The position numbers were made by a program, and so were the translations under genes. Of a stretch of DNA of 46,520 nucleotides, positions 25,915 through 35,641 are shown one piece after another. The DNA lies in NCBI GenBank assembly GCA_027050775.1, contig JALUBH010000043.1, positions 1-46,520 on the forward strand. Reading direction: 5' to 3'. The notes under the pieces were generated by a model. The model saw only the letters and a list, made by a program, of their open reading frames with translations, was not told the DNA's origin and ran no database searches. Origin of the DNA: Campylobacteraceae bacterium. GTDB lineage: Bacteria; Campylobacterota; Campylobacteria; Campylobacterales; Sulfurospirillaceae. The number at the start of each line of letters is the position of its first letter. Position 1 is the stretch's first letter.

Positions 25915-25951
25915 GAAAAAGTTGGAGATCAAGTGGAACTCCAACTTTTTC
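25915..25951 (+). terminator. Terminator of the ETF-Nfn operon
   Basis: GAAAAAGTTGGAG - N11 - CTCCAACTTTTTC: a perfect 13-bp stem starting 12 bases after the stop codon, its 3' arm ending in a T-run. Confidence 0.8.
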
Positions 25952-25970
25952 CATTAAAAACTCACTAATT

Positions 25971-26120
25971 ATATAGTGCATAAAGTTAATTAAAAACTGA
26001 CATTACGAACTTTTTTCTCGAAAAGTCCTACTTTTCGCAAGTTTCAAGGGGGTTGTAGAGACTTTAGTCCCTGCAACTTTTAAGAGCTTTGCTCATTGTA
26101 GTGCGAAAGGTTAGTTAAAA
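25971..26120. repeat. Structured intergenic element bounded by dispersed-repeat copies
   Basis: The block begins TAGTGCATAAAGTTAATTA and ends TAGTGCGAAAGGTTAGTTA, both related to copy A at 8127. An inverted partial copy (on the minus strand TTCGTAATGTCAGTTTTT) follows the first. Inside are the hairpins CGAAAAGT-CCT-ACTTTTCG (26020-26038) and a stem pairing TTGTAGAGACT with AGTCCCTGCAA, perfect if G-U pairs are allowed. The right copy contains the stop codon of the PBP1A gene. No protein is encoded. Confidence 0.6.
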
Positions 26121-28040
26121 AATTAATCCTCCATTTGCGCCACTGTTTTGAGGAGTGTCTACTTTAGGCAACGGTGATATATCGGTAAAGTAATATCTTC
26201 TGTTTCCAACTGTTTTATACTTTACACCCTTGGGAATATAAAATTTTCTTTTTGTTTGTGGATATAAGAGTATATAGTTTTTTACAAAATTAGCAAAAGA
26301 CGGAGCGGCACTTCTACCACCTGTCTCTCTTTTTCTCATTGGTGAATTGTCATCATTTCCAAACCAAGTGATTACTTCTATATCAGGAGTAAAGCCACAA
26401 AACCAAGCATCTACATATTTGTTGGTAGTGCCTGTTTTTCCTGCAACTTGAACATTTTTGACCTTGGCTTTTCGCCCTGTACCTCTTTTGACAACCTGCT
26501 TTAAAATATCAATCATCAAATATGCTTGCGAGGGCGTTGTTATCTCTTTTTTTTGGACACCAAAACTTTGGGTATCCCCAAATTTATTTACTATTTTTGT
26601 TATCAATCTTGGTTTTACTCTCTGTCCATAATTTGAAAATGTAGTATAAAATCCTGCAAAATCATAAGGCGAGATTCCAAAACTTCCCAAAGCCATTGAA
26701 AGATCATAAGGCAATTTTTTAAAACCTTCTCTACTTAAATCTTTATATACACTATCCATACCCAAAGCGTTCAAGAGATTTATGGTTGCTAGGTTTCTTG
26801 AATGAACTAAGGCATTTTCAAGAGTAATCATACCCTCAAAATTTTCTTCATAATTCCTAGGTTTCCACTCTTTGTCATTTTTCTTATCAACAAAAACTCT
26901 GGAAATATCCGGTATCTTTGTTTGTCCATTGTAACCAACATTTAGAGCGTGAAGGTATATAAAAGGCTTAAAACTACTTCCCGGTTGCCTTCTGCTTTGT
27001 GTAGCACGGTTAAAATGACTCTTTTGATAGTTTATCCCACCAACCATAGCCAAAACATCTCCCGTTTTGTTATCAAGCACCACCATGGCTCCATTTAGTT
27101 CAGAGTTATTACCATCTTTATTTCTTTTGACAATCGCATTATAACCAAGCATTAAGGATTTTCTCGCCAATTGTTGTAATTTCAAATCTATACCGAGGTA
27201 AATTTTATATCCTCCTGTCTTAAGGTCACTAAGTTTGGGGCTCAACCTCTTAATAACTTCATCAACAACATAAGGAGCCTTATTTTTTGTCAGAGTCTCA
27301 TCATAGATTATCGGGTGCTCTTGTATTGCTTTTTTATATTGGTGTTTATTTATCCAGCCTAAAGAATACATCCTGTGCAACACTCTGTTTGCTCTGCTAA
27401 GAGATAGATCCAAATGTTTTGTCGGATCATAAGCACTAGGAGCTCTTGGGAGTCCAACCAATATAGCTATCTCTTTAAGACTCAAAGCATCTAAGTTTTT
27501 ATTAAAATATCCAAGAGCTGCTGTCTTGACACCATAATAACCATGACCAAAATATACCTGATTGAAGTATCTCTCAAGTATCTGCTCTTTTGATAATTCA
27601 CTCTCTACTTTATATGCTAAAATTGCTTCATCCAATTTTCTTTTGATGGTTTTTTTTCTTGAAAGCACGGTATTTTTGATTAATTGTTGGGTTAAGGTGC
27701 TTGCACCTTCAACTAATTTCATGGCTCTTATATCTTTAACAAGCGCTCTAAATATAGCTTCAAAATTGATACCGCCATGCTCAAAAAAAGATGTATCTTC
27801 TATCGCTACCAATGCCTCAATTAAACGAGGTGGAAGATCATCATATTTGACATATATTCTATCTTCCTTATCGAAGACATTTGCTATCAATTCACCATTT
27901 CTATCAAAGATTTGTGTTGTCAGCCTAGGTTTATAATCTATAATTTTATAGGCATCAAACCTAATATTCGCGTATAGATAAAAAAATTCACCAACTACCA
28001 AAATAGCTACTATAAAAATGGATGAAATAAAATATTTCAC
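26115..28040 (-). CDS. pbpA: Penicillin-binding protein 1A (glycosyltransferase/transpeptidase)
   Basis: This 641-residue class A PBP polymerises and crosslinks peptidoglycan. One N-terminal helix (4-24) anchors it; the GT51 domain has EDTSFFEHGGI and EGASTLTQQLIKNT; the transpeptidase has SSFK in RRQPGSSFKPF, SRN in VHSRNLATINL, and KTGTTNKYVDAW. Length and motifs are complete. It is the last gene of the operon beginning with alaS, 13 bases after the ABC ATPase gene, and its stop lies in a dispersed-repeat copy. The symbol pbpA is used loosely; mrcA-like is equivalent. Confidence 0.94.
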   Translation of the reverse strand: MKYFISSIFIVAILVVGEFFYLYANIRFDAYKIIDYKPRLTTQIFDRNGELIANVFDKEDRIYVKYDDLPPRLIEALVAIEDTSFFEHGGINFEAIFRALVKDIRAMKLVEGASTLTQQLIKNTVLSRKKTIKRKLDEAILAYKVESELSKEQILERYFNQVYFGHGYYGVKTAALGYFNKNLDALSLKEIAILVGLPRAPSAYDPTKHLDLSLSRANRVLHRMYSLGWINKHQYKKAIQEHPIIYDETLTKNKAPYVVDEVIKRLSPKLSDLKTGGYKIYLGIDLKLQQLARKSLMLGYNAIVKRNKDGNNSELNGAMVVLDNKTGDVLAMVGGINYQKSHFNRATQSRRQPGSSFKPFIYLHALNVGYNGQTKIPDISRVFVDKKNDKEWKPRNYEENFEGMITLENALVHSRNLATINLLNALGMDSVYKDLSREGFKKLPYDLSMALGSFGISPYDFAGFYTTFSNYGQRVKPRLITKIVNKFGDTQSFGVQKKEITTPSQAYLMIDILKQVVKRGTGRKAKVKNVQVAGKTGTTNKYVDAWFCGFTPDIEVITWFGNDDNSPMRKRETGGRSAAPSFANFVKNYILLYPQTKRKFYIPKGVKYKTVGNRRYYFTDISPLPKVDTPQNSGANGGLIF

Positions 28041-28053
28041 TTATAAATCTCCT

Positions 28054-28749
28054 CTATTTTCTAAATGCTCTTTTTTCGAACCCTGATAATATCAATTCTC
28101 TTGTATAGCTGTTTTTAGGGTTGTTCAAAACTTCTTTCATATCACCATCTTCCAAGATTCTTCCTTCTTTTAAAATCCCTACTCTTTGACATAAATTCTC
28201 CACCGTAGATATATCATGAGTTACAAACAGCATATCAAAATTATCTAATTTTTGCAATTCTTTAATCAACTTCAAAATACCATTTTTACTCTCTTTATCT
28301 AGGGCTGTAGTCGGCTCATCAAGAAGAAGAAGCTTTGGTCTTACACAAAGTGCCATAGCTATAATCACCCTTTGAAGTTGCCCTCCACTAAGTTCAGATG
28401 GAAATCTATATATCAGATCTTTATCTAGCCCCACTAACTCCATATATCTAATTATTTCTTCCTCTTGTATAAAAAACTGTTTTTTTATTTTTGTTAAAGG
28501 AGAGAGCGCAGTAAAGGGATTCTGAGGTACTATAGATACTGTTTTTCCTCTTTGGAGCTTATAATCACAATCAATCTGCAAAGAGAACTTAAGATTATCT
28601 GGTAACATGCCTAAAAAAGCCTTCAGTGTTAAGCTTTTTCCACTACCGCTTTGTCCTATGATAGCATAAGATTTTTGATTTTCAAAGGATACATTTAAAA
28701 GTACTTTATCTATACTTTCGACAATCAAGCTTCTACATGTAAGACTCAT
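28054..28749 (-). CDS. ABC transporter ATPase of the peptide/nickel (DppD/NikD) group
   Basis: The 231 residues contain Walker A GQSGSGKSLTLKAFLG, the Q-loop in VPQNPFTALSPLTK, signature LSGGQLQRVIIAMAL, Walker B KLLLLDEPTTALD and the H-loop VTHDIS. It resembles DppD/NikD-type ATPases, but no permease or binding-protein gene is in the window, so the partner is encoded elsewhere. It overlaps the start region of bioF's stop (ATGA, 4 bases), so it is translationally coupled. Confidence 0.88.
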   Translation of the reverse strand: MSLTCRSLIVESIDKVLLNVSFENQKSYAIIGQSGSGKSLTLKAFLGMLPDNLKFSLQIDCDYKLQRGKTVSIVPQNPFTALSPLTKIKKQFFIQEEEIIRYMELVGLDKDLIYRFPSELSGGQLQRVIIAMALCVRPKLLLLDEPTTALDKESKNGILKLIKELQKLDNFDMLFVTHDISTVENLCQRVGILKEGRILEDGDMKEVLNNPKNSYTRELILSGFEKRAFRK

Positions 28750-29840
28750 TTCACGCTCTCTTTTAAGTACTCACATAATCTCTCGAACTCTTGAATATCT
28801 ATATTTACCCTCGGAATTATCCTTAAAATCGGCTCTTTTACAGTCGGTGGTCGAATAGCTCCAACACTAAAGCCCTGCCCTGCCAACTCCACTTTATATT
28901 TTAGAGCATCTTGCGAAGTTCTTACACTGTATGGGCAAATCAAACCATCGATTTTTACTTTAAAATAGCGCATATAAATCTTTTTTCTTTTAGTTATCTC
29001 CCCAAAGAACATATCCCTTTTTTCTTGCACATAAAGCAATCCAATCCTAGCCAATTCAACATCAAAAAGAGATGGAGCGGTAGCGTATATTAGAGATTTT
29101 GCTCTGTTTTGAAGATATTCTTTTATATGATTGCTACATAGTATATATGCACCATAACTCCCTAATGCCTTTCCTAAAGTCCCCATTTTTATATGATACT
29201 CCGTAGGCTCTATATCAAATAAATCAAAAACACCGAGTAGATTTTTTCCAACCACCCCCACACTATGTGCCTCATCCACTATAAGCAAAAATTTATATTT
29301 CTCACATAAGTCAAATATCTCTTTTTTAAGTAAATCTCCCCCCATGGAATAGATACCCTCAACCGCAACAATCACTCTTTTGAAATTATTTTTTTTAAGT
29401 ATATCTTCCAAATTTTCCATATCATTATGCTTAAAACAGAGAACTTTTGAATTTAAAAGCTTTGATCCTAAAACCCCACTTGCATGGTACTCTTCATCTA
29501 AAATAAGCAAATCTTTTTTTCTCGGAAGAGCCTCTATAAGTGCAAGATTTGCCAAAAATCCACTACCTGCAACAATGGCACTAGAGAAACCGTTCAACTC
29601 ACAAAGATAATCTTCAAAATTTTTATGGATCTCGTGGTATCCGTTTACCATCAAGGAAGCTTGTGGAGCATGTATTTTGTATCTTTGCAAACTTTCGCAG
29701 GTACTCTTTAGCAGGGGTTTAACTTCAGCTAGCCCAAGATAATCATTTGATGCAAAATCAATCAAATTTGAATCTTTTAAACTTCTATCTCTAAAAAGAT
29801 TTGATTTTTTTATCGCTTTTAATTCATTTGAATACATCAT
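28746..29840 (-). CDS. bioF: 8-amino-7-oxononanoate synthase-like PLP enzyme
   Basis: This 364-residue alpha-oxoamine synthase-family protein has NDYLGLAE (N-terminus), SGFLANLALIEAL, DEEYHASG, EGIYSMGGDLL, VDEAHSVGVVG and the PLP lysine in GTLGKALGSYG. BioF condenses pimeloyl-ACP or -CoA with alanine to form KAPA in biotin synthesis. No other biotin gene is adjacent, and the related Kbl and HemA enzymes share the fold, so the biotin role is likely but not proven. It overlaps maf by 17 bases. Confidence 0.85.
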   Translation of the reverse strand: MMYSNELKAIKKSNLFRDRSLKDSNLIDFASNDYLGLAEVKPLLKSTCESLQRYKIHAPQASLMVNGYHEIHKNFEDYLCELNGFSSAIVAGSGFLANLALIEALPRKKDLLILDEEYHASGVLGSKLLNSKVLCFKHNDMENLEDILKKNNFKRVIVAVEGIYSMGGDLLKKEIFDLCEKYKFLLIVDEAHSVGVVGKNLLGVFDLFDIEPTEYHIKMGTLGKALGSYGAYILCSNHIKEYLQNRAKSLIYATAPSLFDVELARIGLLYVQEKRDMFFGEITKRKKIYMRYFKVKIDGLICPYSVRTSQDALKYKVELAGQGFSVGAIRPPTVKEPILRIIPRVNIDIQEFERLCEYLKESVK

Positions 29841-30390
29841 CTAACTCAATAAAGGGCATAAGCCTCTCTATACTCAGCCCCATAGCCGTACTTTGTAAAC
29901 CTATGACTTCTTTTATATATTTTTTACAAAAGCCCTCAACCATGCAGGCACCTGCCTTTCCCTTCCACTCATCACCATCCAAATAAGCTTCCAATTTATC
30001 CATATCAAAAGGTTTAAATAGGTATTTTGTAGTACTTAGGTCTATAAACTCCATCTTTTTTGACTTGTAAATCATACAAGTTAAGATAGAGACACTGTTC
30101 CCACTTTGTCTAAGTAAAATCTCTTTTGCATCTTCTTTGTCTTTTGCCTTTCTTAAAATCAAATCATCTGCACAAACTACCGTATCTGCGCACAAAACAG
30201 GAAAGTCTAGATTATGTTTTGACAAATATGCTCCAATCTTTCCTTTTGTAGCGTGATAAACAAAATCTTTTGGATTACTATATCCCAAAGAATCCTCGTC
30301 AAAATCAATACTTACTTGAGAAAACCCTATAGCATGTCTCTTTAGTATTTTTGCACGGGTTGGTGATTTGGAAGCTAGGATTAATCTCAT
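29824..30390 (-). CDS. maf: Maf-family nucleoside triphosphate pyrophosphatase
   Basis: The 188 residues show the family signature LILASKSPTRAKILK at the N-terminus, then VCADTVVCADD, KAKDKEDAKEILLRQSG and EWKGKAGACMVEGFCKKYI. Maf proteins hydrolyse non-canonical or modified NTPs (dTTP/UTP or m7GTP types) and are associated with septum inhibition when overproduced. The subfamily cannot be fixed here. It ends inside the start of bioF and begins next to the membrane-protein gene's stop. Confidence 0.9.
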   Translation of the reverse strand: MRLILASKSPTRAKILKRHAIGFSQVSIDFDEDSLGYSNPKDFVYHATKGKIGAYLSKHNLDFPVLCADTVVCADDLILRKAKDKEDAKEILLRQSGNSVSILTCMIYKSKKMEFIDLSTTKYLFKPFDMDKLEAYLDGDEWKGKAGACMVEGFCKKYIKEVIGLQSTAMGLSIERLMPFIELDDVFK

Positions 30391-30888
30391 CTACATATCT
30401 TTTATTATTATACCAAAGTATACTGCTATCAGCGAGACAATAAGATTTAAAGGAATTAAATATTTTACAATAAGTATTATATTTTCCTGCGCAACTAGAA
30501 AATCTTTTTGTTTATATGCTTTTTTAGCGTTTAAATATTTCTTGTACATATAAAGAAAATTAAATGAGAGAAATATCCATAATGCCTCTTTTATATGTAT
30601 CATTATAAATACCGTAGGATTTCCATATTCAAATCCCATACCAATATTCATAAAAAAAGATGCTGAAAGTATAATGAGCATTATAAGAATCAAAAAGACA
30701 TTAAACCTTTTTAGTATTTTGAGGCAATTTCCACACCTAAACTCCACGCCCTCCAGCTTTTTAGCAACAGGTCTAACTATGAATATAAGAGCAAACATAC
30801 TTCCTATCAAAATAGATGCACTTAAAATATGCAAAAATATAATCAGAGTTTTATAACTCTCAAATATATCGGTTGTCAAACCATACAT
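30391..30888 (-). CDS. Conserved four-helix membrane protein (CopD-like)
   Basis: The 165 residues have about four hydrophobic helices (near 14-36, 62-84, 95-113, 137-160). Histidines fall inside or at the edge of helices (IIFLHILSASILIG, IMIHIKEALW), as in CopD-type and small cytochrome-like membrane proteins that may bind heme or copper. RCGNCLK holds a CXXC between helices 1 and 2. No function is assigned. It lies 46 bases downstream of alaS and abuts maf without a gap, the order seen in several Campylobacterota. Confidence 0.7.
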   Translation of the reverse strand: MYGLTTDIFESYKTLIIFLHILSASILIGSMFALIFIVRPVAKKLEGVEFRCGNCLKILKRFNVFLILIMLIILSASFFMNIGMGFEYGNPTVFIMIHIKEALWIFLSFNFLYMYKKYLNAKKAYKQKDFLVAQENIILIVKYLIPLNLIVSLIAVYFGIIIKDM

Positions 30889-30934
30889 AAGATACTTTCA
30901 AATATGGGCACTTCTGAAAACCTGATACTCATAA

Positions 30935-33484
30935 TTATAAAATAGCCTTTGCATACTCTAAAGCTACCTTTTTTGCCTCTTCTATCATCTGTGGCTTCTT
31001 ACCTCCTGCTTGGGCAAAGTCATCTCGACCTCCACCACCTCCACCAACCACAGGAGCAACTTTTTTGATCCATGCACCGGCTTTTATAGGGGCATTTTTA
31101 ACACCGCTCGCTATAAGCACTTTATCCCCTTTTTTCTGAAAAAGCAAAACCGCAACACTCTGTTTCTGATTTTTCAAATCATCAATGCTCTTTTTTATAT
31201 CTCCTGCTTTAAGCTCATCAATTATAAGTTCAACTCCATTTATATTATTTGACTCTACAGTTTTTCCGGTATTTGCACTGAACGCTTCTACCTCGGATTT
31301 CAACTCAGCTATCTCTTTCTTAAATCTCCCTATTCCTGCAAAGACATCTTTGTGTTTTACTTCTTCTTTTACTTTTCTTAGCATATCTCTAAAGTTTAGC
31401 GCATAATTGTATGCACTTTTGCCACACACTGCTTCTATTCTTCTTACACCCGCACTCACACCACTCTCTTTGGTGATAAAAAAGCTTCCTATATTTGCAC
31501 TATTTTTCACATGTGTTCCACCACAAAGCTCAACACTTACATCGCCAAAAGAGACAACTCTCACTTCATCTCCGTACTTTTCACCAAACAAAGCCATAGC
31601 GCCACTCTTTTTGGCATCATCTACATTCATCACCTTTGTCTCTTTTTCGATACCTCTAAAAATCACACTATTTACAAAACTTTCCACTCTTTGCAACTCT
31701 TCTAAACTCATAGCTTTTGGATGTGAAAAATCAAATCTCAATCTGTTTTCTTCTACAAGTGAACCGGCCTGTGCTATATGATCACCCAAAACTTTTTTTA
31801 GTGCACTTTGCAAGATATGAGTTGCAGAATGATGTTTTTCTATCTCTTTTCTATTTTGAGCCACTTCTACTTGCAAGGTATCGCCAATTTTTACAACACA
31901 AGAAAGCTCTACATGTGAGAGATTTAAATCAAAAAACTTTTTGGTATCCGTTACTTTACCACACTCTTTTATCTCTCCAATATCTCCACATTGACCACCA
32001 CTTTGAGCATAAAATGGAGTTTTATCTAGCATAATCCAACCACTTTTATCTAAACTTTTGACTTCTTTAAAATCATCATCCAAAAGTGCCAAAATCTTTG
32101 AGTTTGCTGTTGTTGCTTCATACCCTATAAACTCATTTAATCCAAACTTTTCAAGCAAAGGTTTAAAATCACCATGAGCCACACTGTCACCACTGCCTTT
32201 CCATGAGGCTTTGGCTCTTTGCCTCTGCTCTCTCATCAAATCATCAAATTTTTCTACATCAACGCTTAAATTTCTTTCTCTTAGCATATCTCCTGTCAAA
32301 TCAAGTGGAAACCCATAGGTATCATATAGTTTAAAAGCCACAACTCCACTAAAAATCTCTTCTGTATTTTGCAACTCCTTTTCAAAAAGCTCAAGTCCAA
32401 GAGATATAGTAGATAAAAATCTTTCCTCTTCTAACTTTATTTGCTCGCTTAAAATATCTTTTTTATCAAGCAAATAGGGATACTGCTTTCCCATTAAACC
32501 ACATAAAGTATCTAGTAGTTTATACATAAACGGCTCTTTTATACCAAGCAGATAACCATGTCTTACTGCTCTTCTTAGTATCCTTCTTAAAACATACCCT
32601 CTACCTTCTTTATCGAAGTTTACTCCTTGGGCAAGCAAAAAGGAAACCGAGCGTATGTGGTCGGCTATAACCCTATAGCTAGCACCGCTCTCGTAACTAT
32701 ATGACTTCTGACATATCTCTTCAACTTTGCGAATCAAAGGCATAAACATGCTAGAATCATAGTTGCTATAAACACCCTCTTTTACAGCAATTACTCTTTC
32801 TAAACCCATGCCTGTATCGATAGATGGTTTTGGGAGCGGCGTAAATTTACCATCCTTGTCTCTTTCGTACTGCATAAAAACTAAGTTCCAAATCTCCAAG
32901 AATCTATCTCCATCACCGCCAAGATAGTCCTCTTTTGTGTTAAAATGTTCACTGCCCTGGTCATAAAAAATCTCACTACAAGGTCCGCAAGGTCCGGTAT
33001 CTCCCATCTGCCAAAAATTGTCTTTATCTCCAAATCTTTCAATTCTATCTTTTTGAACATATTTTTGCCAGATAAGTTCAGCTTCATCATCATTATCATG
33101 TACTGTTACCCAAAGTCTCTCTTTTGGAAGTTTTAAAACTTTAGTGATAAACTCCCATGCATATTTGATAGCATCCTCTTTAAAATAGTCTCCAAAAGAA
33201 AAATTTCCCAACATTTCAAAAAAGGTATGATGTCTTGCGGTATAACCAACATTGTCCAAGTCATTGTGTTTTCCACCTGCTCTTATGCAAGTCTGTGCAC
33301 TTGTGGCTCTTGGAGGATTTGGTCTTGGAATCTCTCCTGTAAATATAGATTTAAACGGAACCATTCCTGCATTGACAAAAAGAAGTGTTGCATCTTCGGG
33401 AACCAAAGGCGCACTCTGCGTTAAAGTATGCCCTTTGTCTTCAAAAAACTTTAAATATTGAGCTCTTATATCCATAAAATTCAT
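30935..33484 (-). CDS. alaS: Alanyl-tRNA synthetase
   Basis: This 849-residue enzyme charges tRNA-Ala. Aminoacylation domain: [71 protein letters not shown]. Editing domain: [13 protein letters not shown] and the zinc-binding site with [19 protein letters not shown]-Ala domain: [16 protein letters not shown]. All are present, so the gene is intact. It begins the minus-strand operon that ends with PBP1A and is divergent from the DegT aminotransferase. Confidence 0.97.
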   Translation of the reverse strand: MNFMDIRAQYLKFFEDKGHTLTQSAPLVPEDATLLFVNAGMVPFKSIFTGEIPRPNPPRATSAQTCIRAGGKHNDLDNVGYTARHHTFFEMLGNFSFGDYFKEDAIKYAWEFITKVLKLPKERLWVTVHDNDDEAELIWQKYVQKDRIERFGDKDNFWQMGDTGPCGPCSEIFYDQGSEHFNTKEDYLGGDGDRFLEIWNLVFMQYERDKDGKFTPLPKPSIDTGMGLERVIAVKEGVYSNYDSSMFMPLIRKVEEICQKSYSYESGASYRVIADHIRSVSFLLAQGVNFDKEGRGYVLRRILRRAVRHGYLLGIKEPFMYKLLDTLCGLMGKQYPYLLDKKDILSEQIKLEEERFLSTISLGLELFEKELQNTEEIFSGVVAFKLYDTYGFPLDLTGDMLRERNLSVDVEKFDDLMREQRQRAKASWKGSGDSVAHGDFKPLLEKFGLNEFIGYEATTANSKILALLDDDFKEVKSLDKSGWIMLDKTPFYAQSGGQCGDIGEIKECGKVTDTKKFFDLNLSHVELSCVVKIGDTLQVEVAQNRKEIEKHHSATHILQSALKKVLGDHIAQAGSLVEENRLRFDFSHPKAMSLEELQRVESFVNSVIFRGIEKETKVMNVDDAKKSGAMALFGEKYGDEVRVVSFGDVSVELCGGTHVKNSANIGSFFITKESGVSAGVRRIEAVCGKSAYNYALNFRDMLRKVKEEVKHKDVFAGIGRFKKEIAELKSEVEAFSANTGKTVESNNINGVELIIDELKAGDIKKSIDDLKNQKQSVAVLLFQKKGDKVLIASGVKNAPIKAGAWIKKVAPVVGGGGGGRDDFAQAGGKKPQMIEEAKKVALEYAKAIL

Positions 33485-33635
33485 CCTAAATATTAATAAT
33501 AGATATTATTTTACCCAAAAGGCTTTTAAAGTAGTATAAGTTTCTTAGTATTTACCCTCCGTTGACCTTCACATTTTATACTTTCATCAACATATTTTGA
33601 GTAAAATACAAAATTATAAACTATAAGGCAAATTA

Positions 33636-34736
33636 ATGAAATTACCATTTATAGATCTCAAAGCTCAATATGAACTATACAAAGACGAGATCAACAAGGA
33701 AATCTTAGGTGTATTAAACTCAACACAATTTATACTCGGTCCCCAAGTCAAAAAATTAGAAGAAAATCTCGCAGATTTTACCGGCTCAAAGCATGTTATA
33801 GCTTGCTCATCCGGCACAGATGCTCTTCTTCTGGCTCTTATGGCACTAAATATAAAAGCCGGAGATGAAGTAATCACAACTCCTTTCACATTTATCTCTA
33901 CCGCTGAAGTCATAGCGCTTGTGGGAGCAACTACAGTATTTGTAGATATAGATGAAAAGACATACAATCTAAATCCAAATCTTTTAAAAGAGAAAATTAC
34001 TTCAAAGACAAAAGCTATCATACCAGTCTCTTTATATGGGCAACCGGCTGATATGGACGAGATAAACAACATAGCAAAACAACATAATATTGCGGTGGTA
34101 GAAGATGGCTGTCAAAGTTTTGGAGCAACCTACAAAAATAAAAAATCATGCAATCTAAGCGATATAGGTTGTAGCAGTTTTTTTCCTTCAAAACCCCTTG
34201 GATGTTATGGTGATGGTGGAGCAGTTTTCACAAATGACGATATCCTTGCAAAAAAAATCAGAACTCTTAGCAACCATGGGCAAGAGGAGCGATACAAACA
34301 TAAATACATAGGCATCAATGGCAGACTAGATGCTCTACAAGCTGCAATATTAAATGTGAAAATAAAACACTTCAAAGACGAGGTAGCAAAAAGAGAAGAG
34401 ATAGGTAAAAGATACAACGACCTCTTAAGAGACAGCAAGGTAACACCACCTTCCATCAAAACAGACAGAACAAGTGTATTTGCGCAATATTCAATACGAT
34501 ATAAAAAAAGAGATGATTTAGCTTCACAATTAAACCACGCTGGAATTCCCACTGCTGTTCATTACCCTATATCCCTACATCAGCAAGAAGCATTTGCATA
34601 CTTAGGATACAAAGATGGTGATTTTCCTATAAGCGAAAAAATTTCAAATGAAATTATGAGCCTGCCAATGAGTCCATTTTTAACAAAAGAACAGCAGGAT
34701 TTAGTTATAAACAGCATAAAAAGGATAACAGAATGA
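33636..34736 (+). CDS. DegT/DnrJ/EryC1-family sugar aminotransferase
   Basis: This 366-residue PLP enzyme transfers an amino group to a keto-sugar nucleotide for surface polysaccharide or glycoprotein. Features: IDLKAQYELYKDEI, ACSSGTDALLLALMAL, TTPFTFISTAEVI, VSLYGQPADM, EDGCQSFGATYK, the PLP lysine in FFPSKPLGCYGDGGA, and AGIPTAVHYPISLHQQ. It is closest in pattern to WbpE/WlbC-type enzymes making UDP-2,3-diamino sugars. It overlaps the next gene by 4 bases (ATGA), and that gene encodes the matching WbpB/WlbA-type oxidoreductase. Confidence 0.9.
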   Translation: MKLPFIDLKAQYELYKDEINKEILGVLNSTQFILGPQVKKLEENLADFTGSKHVIACSSGTDALLLALMALNIKAGDEVITTPFTFISTAEVIALVGATTVFVDIDEKTYNLNPNLLKEKITSKTKAIIPVSLYGQPADMDEINNIAKQHNIAVVEDGCQSFGATYKNKKSCNLSDIGCSSFFPSKPLGCYGDGGAVFTNDDILAKKIRTLSNHGQEERYKHKYIGINGRLDALQAAILNVKIKHFKDEVAKREEIGKRYNDLLRDSKVTPPSIKTDRTSVFAQYSIRYKKRDDLASQLNHAGIPTAVHYPISLHQQEAFAYLGYKDGDFPISEKISNEIMSLPMSPFLTKEQQDLVINSIKRITE

Positions 34737-35641
34737 AAAATATAGCACTCATAGGCCTAGGCTCCATGGGCAGAAATCATCATAGAATTATAAACAGTAT
34801 CAGTGGATTTAAACTGGTTGCAATCTGTGATGTTGTAAAAAACGATGATTACAAGGAGCCGTTTTATTCTAGTGTTGATGATATGTTACAAAGTGAAGAT
34901 ATTGATGCTTGCGTGATAGTAGTCCCAACCTTTTTGCACAAAGAAGTAGCCATAAAGTGTCTTGAAAAAGGCAAAGATATATTTATAGAAAAGCCTGTCG
35001 CTTCTACTACTGAAGAGGCAGACGATATACTAAGAGTTGCAAACAAAATGGGTGCAAAAGTTGCCGTAGGCTACATAGAGAGATTCAATCCTGTAGTATC
35101 CGCTTTAAAAGAAGAGATAAAAGATCAAGAAATCTACAGCATAGGCATCACTAGAGTTGGTCCCTTCCCTCCTAGAATTGCAGATGTAGGAATTTTAACA
35201 GATTTGTCGGTGCATGATATCGATTTAATCCGTTTCATCTCCCAAAGAGAGATTGTCAAAACAAATATATACCGTTCGAGAAAAATACACAACCACCACG
35301 AAGACAATGCTATACTCTCATTTAAACTTGAACACGATATAGTCGCGAGTGTTACTACGAATTGGCTAACACCTTTTAGAAAAAGAACTATAGAAGTGGC
35401 AACAAAAGAGTCATATTTTGAGGCAGACTTGATGGCACAAGACCTTACGGAGTATTCAGAATATCAAAAAAATAACTCCTATGTTATAAGAAAATGCATG
35501 GTCAAAAAAGAGGAACCTCTCCTTAGAGAACAACTTGCATTTCTAAATTTCTTAGAGACTGGAGATAGAGGTGGGTTAAGCACTATCGAGGACAGTATAA
35601 TAACGCTGGATATTTCAGCTAAAAAAAGGATTATAGACTAA
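34733..35641 (+). CDS. Gfo/Idh/MocA-family sugar oxidoreductase
   Basis: The 302-residue product has an N-terminal Rossmann motif IALIGLGSMGRNHHRII (4-20), CVIVVPTFLHKEVA and FIEKPVASTTEEAD with the Glu-Lys-Pro motif, and VGYIERFNPVV. The C-terminal half is the substrate domain (DLSVHDIDLIRF). With the aminotransferase it fits the 3-position oxidation-then-amination of UDP-GlcNAcA (WbpB plus WbpE). The substrate is inferred from the pair, not proven. It converges with the PBP gene, overlapping it by 4 bases. Confidence 0.88.
   Translation: MKNIALIGLGSMGRNHHRIINSISGFKLVAICDVVKNDDYKEPFYSSVDDMLQSEDIDACVIVVPTFLHKEVAIKCLEKGKDIFIEKPVASTTEEADDILRVANKMGAKVAVGYIERFNPVVSALKEEIKDQEIYSIGITRVGPFPPRIADVGILTDLSVHDIDLIRFISQREIVKTNIYRSRKIHNHHEDNAILSFKLEHDIVASVTTNWLTPFRKRTIEVATKESYFEADLMAQDLTEYSEYQKNNSYVIRKCMVKKEEPLLREQLAFLNFLETGDRGGLSTIEDSIITLDISAKKRIID

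Noticed and set aside
31010-33461. Several long plus-strand frames opposite alaS
   Set aside because: All lie antisense to a complete alanyl-tRNA synthetase and show low-complexity Ser/Phe-rich composition typical of shadow frames.
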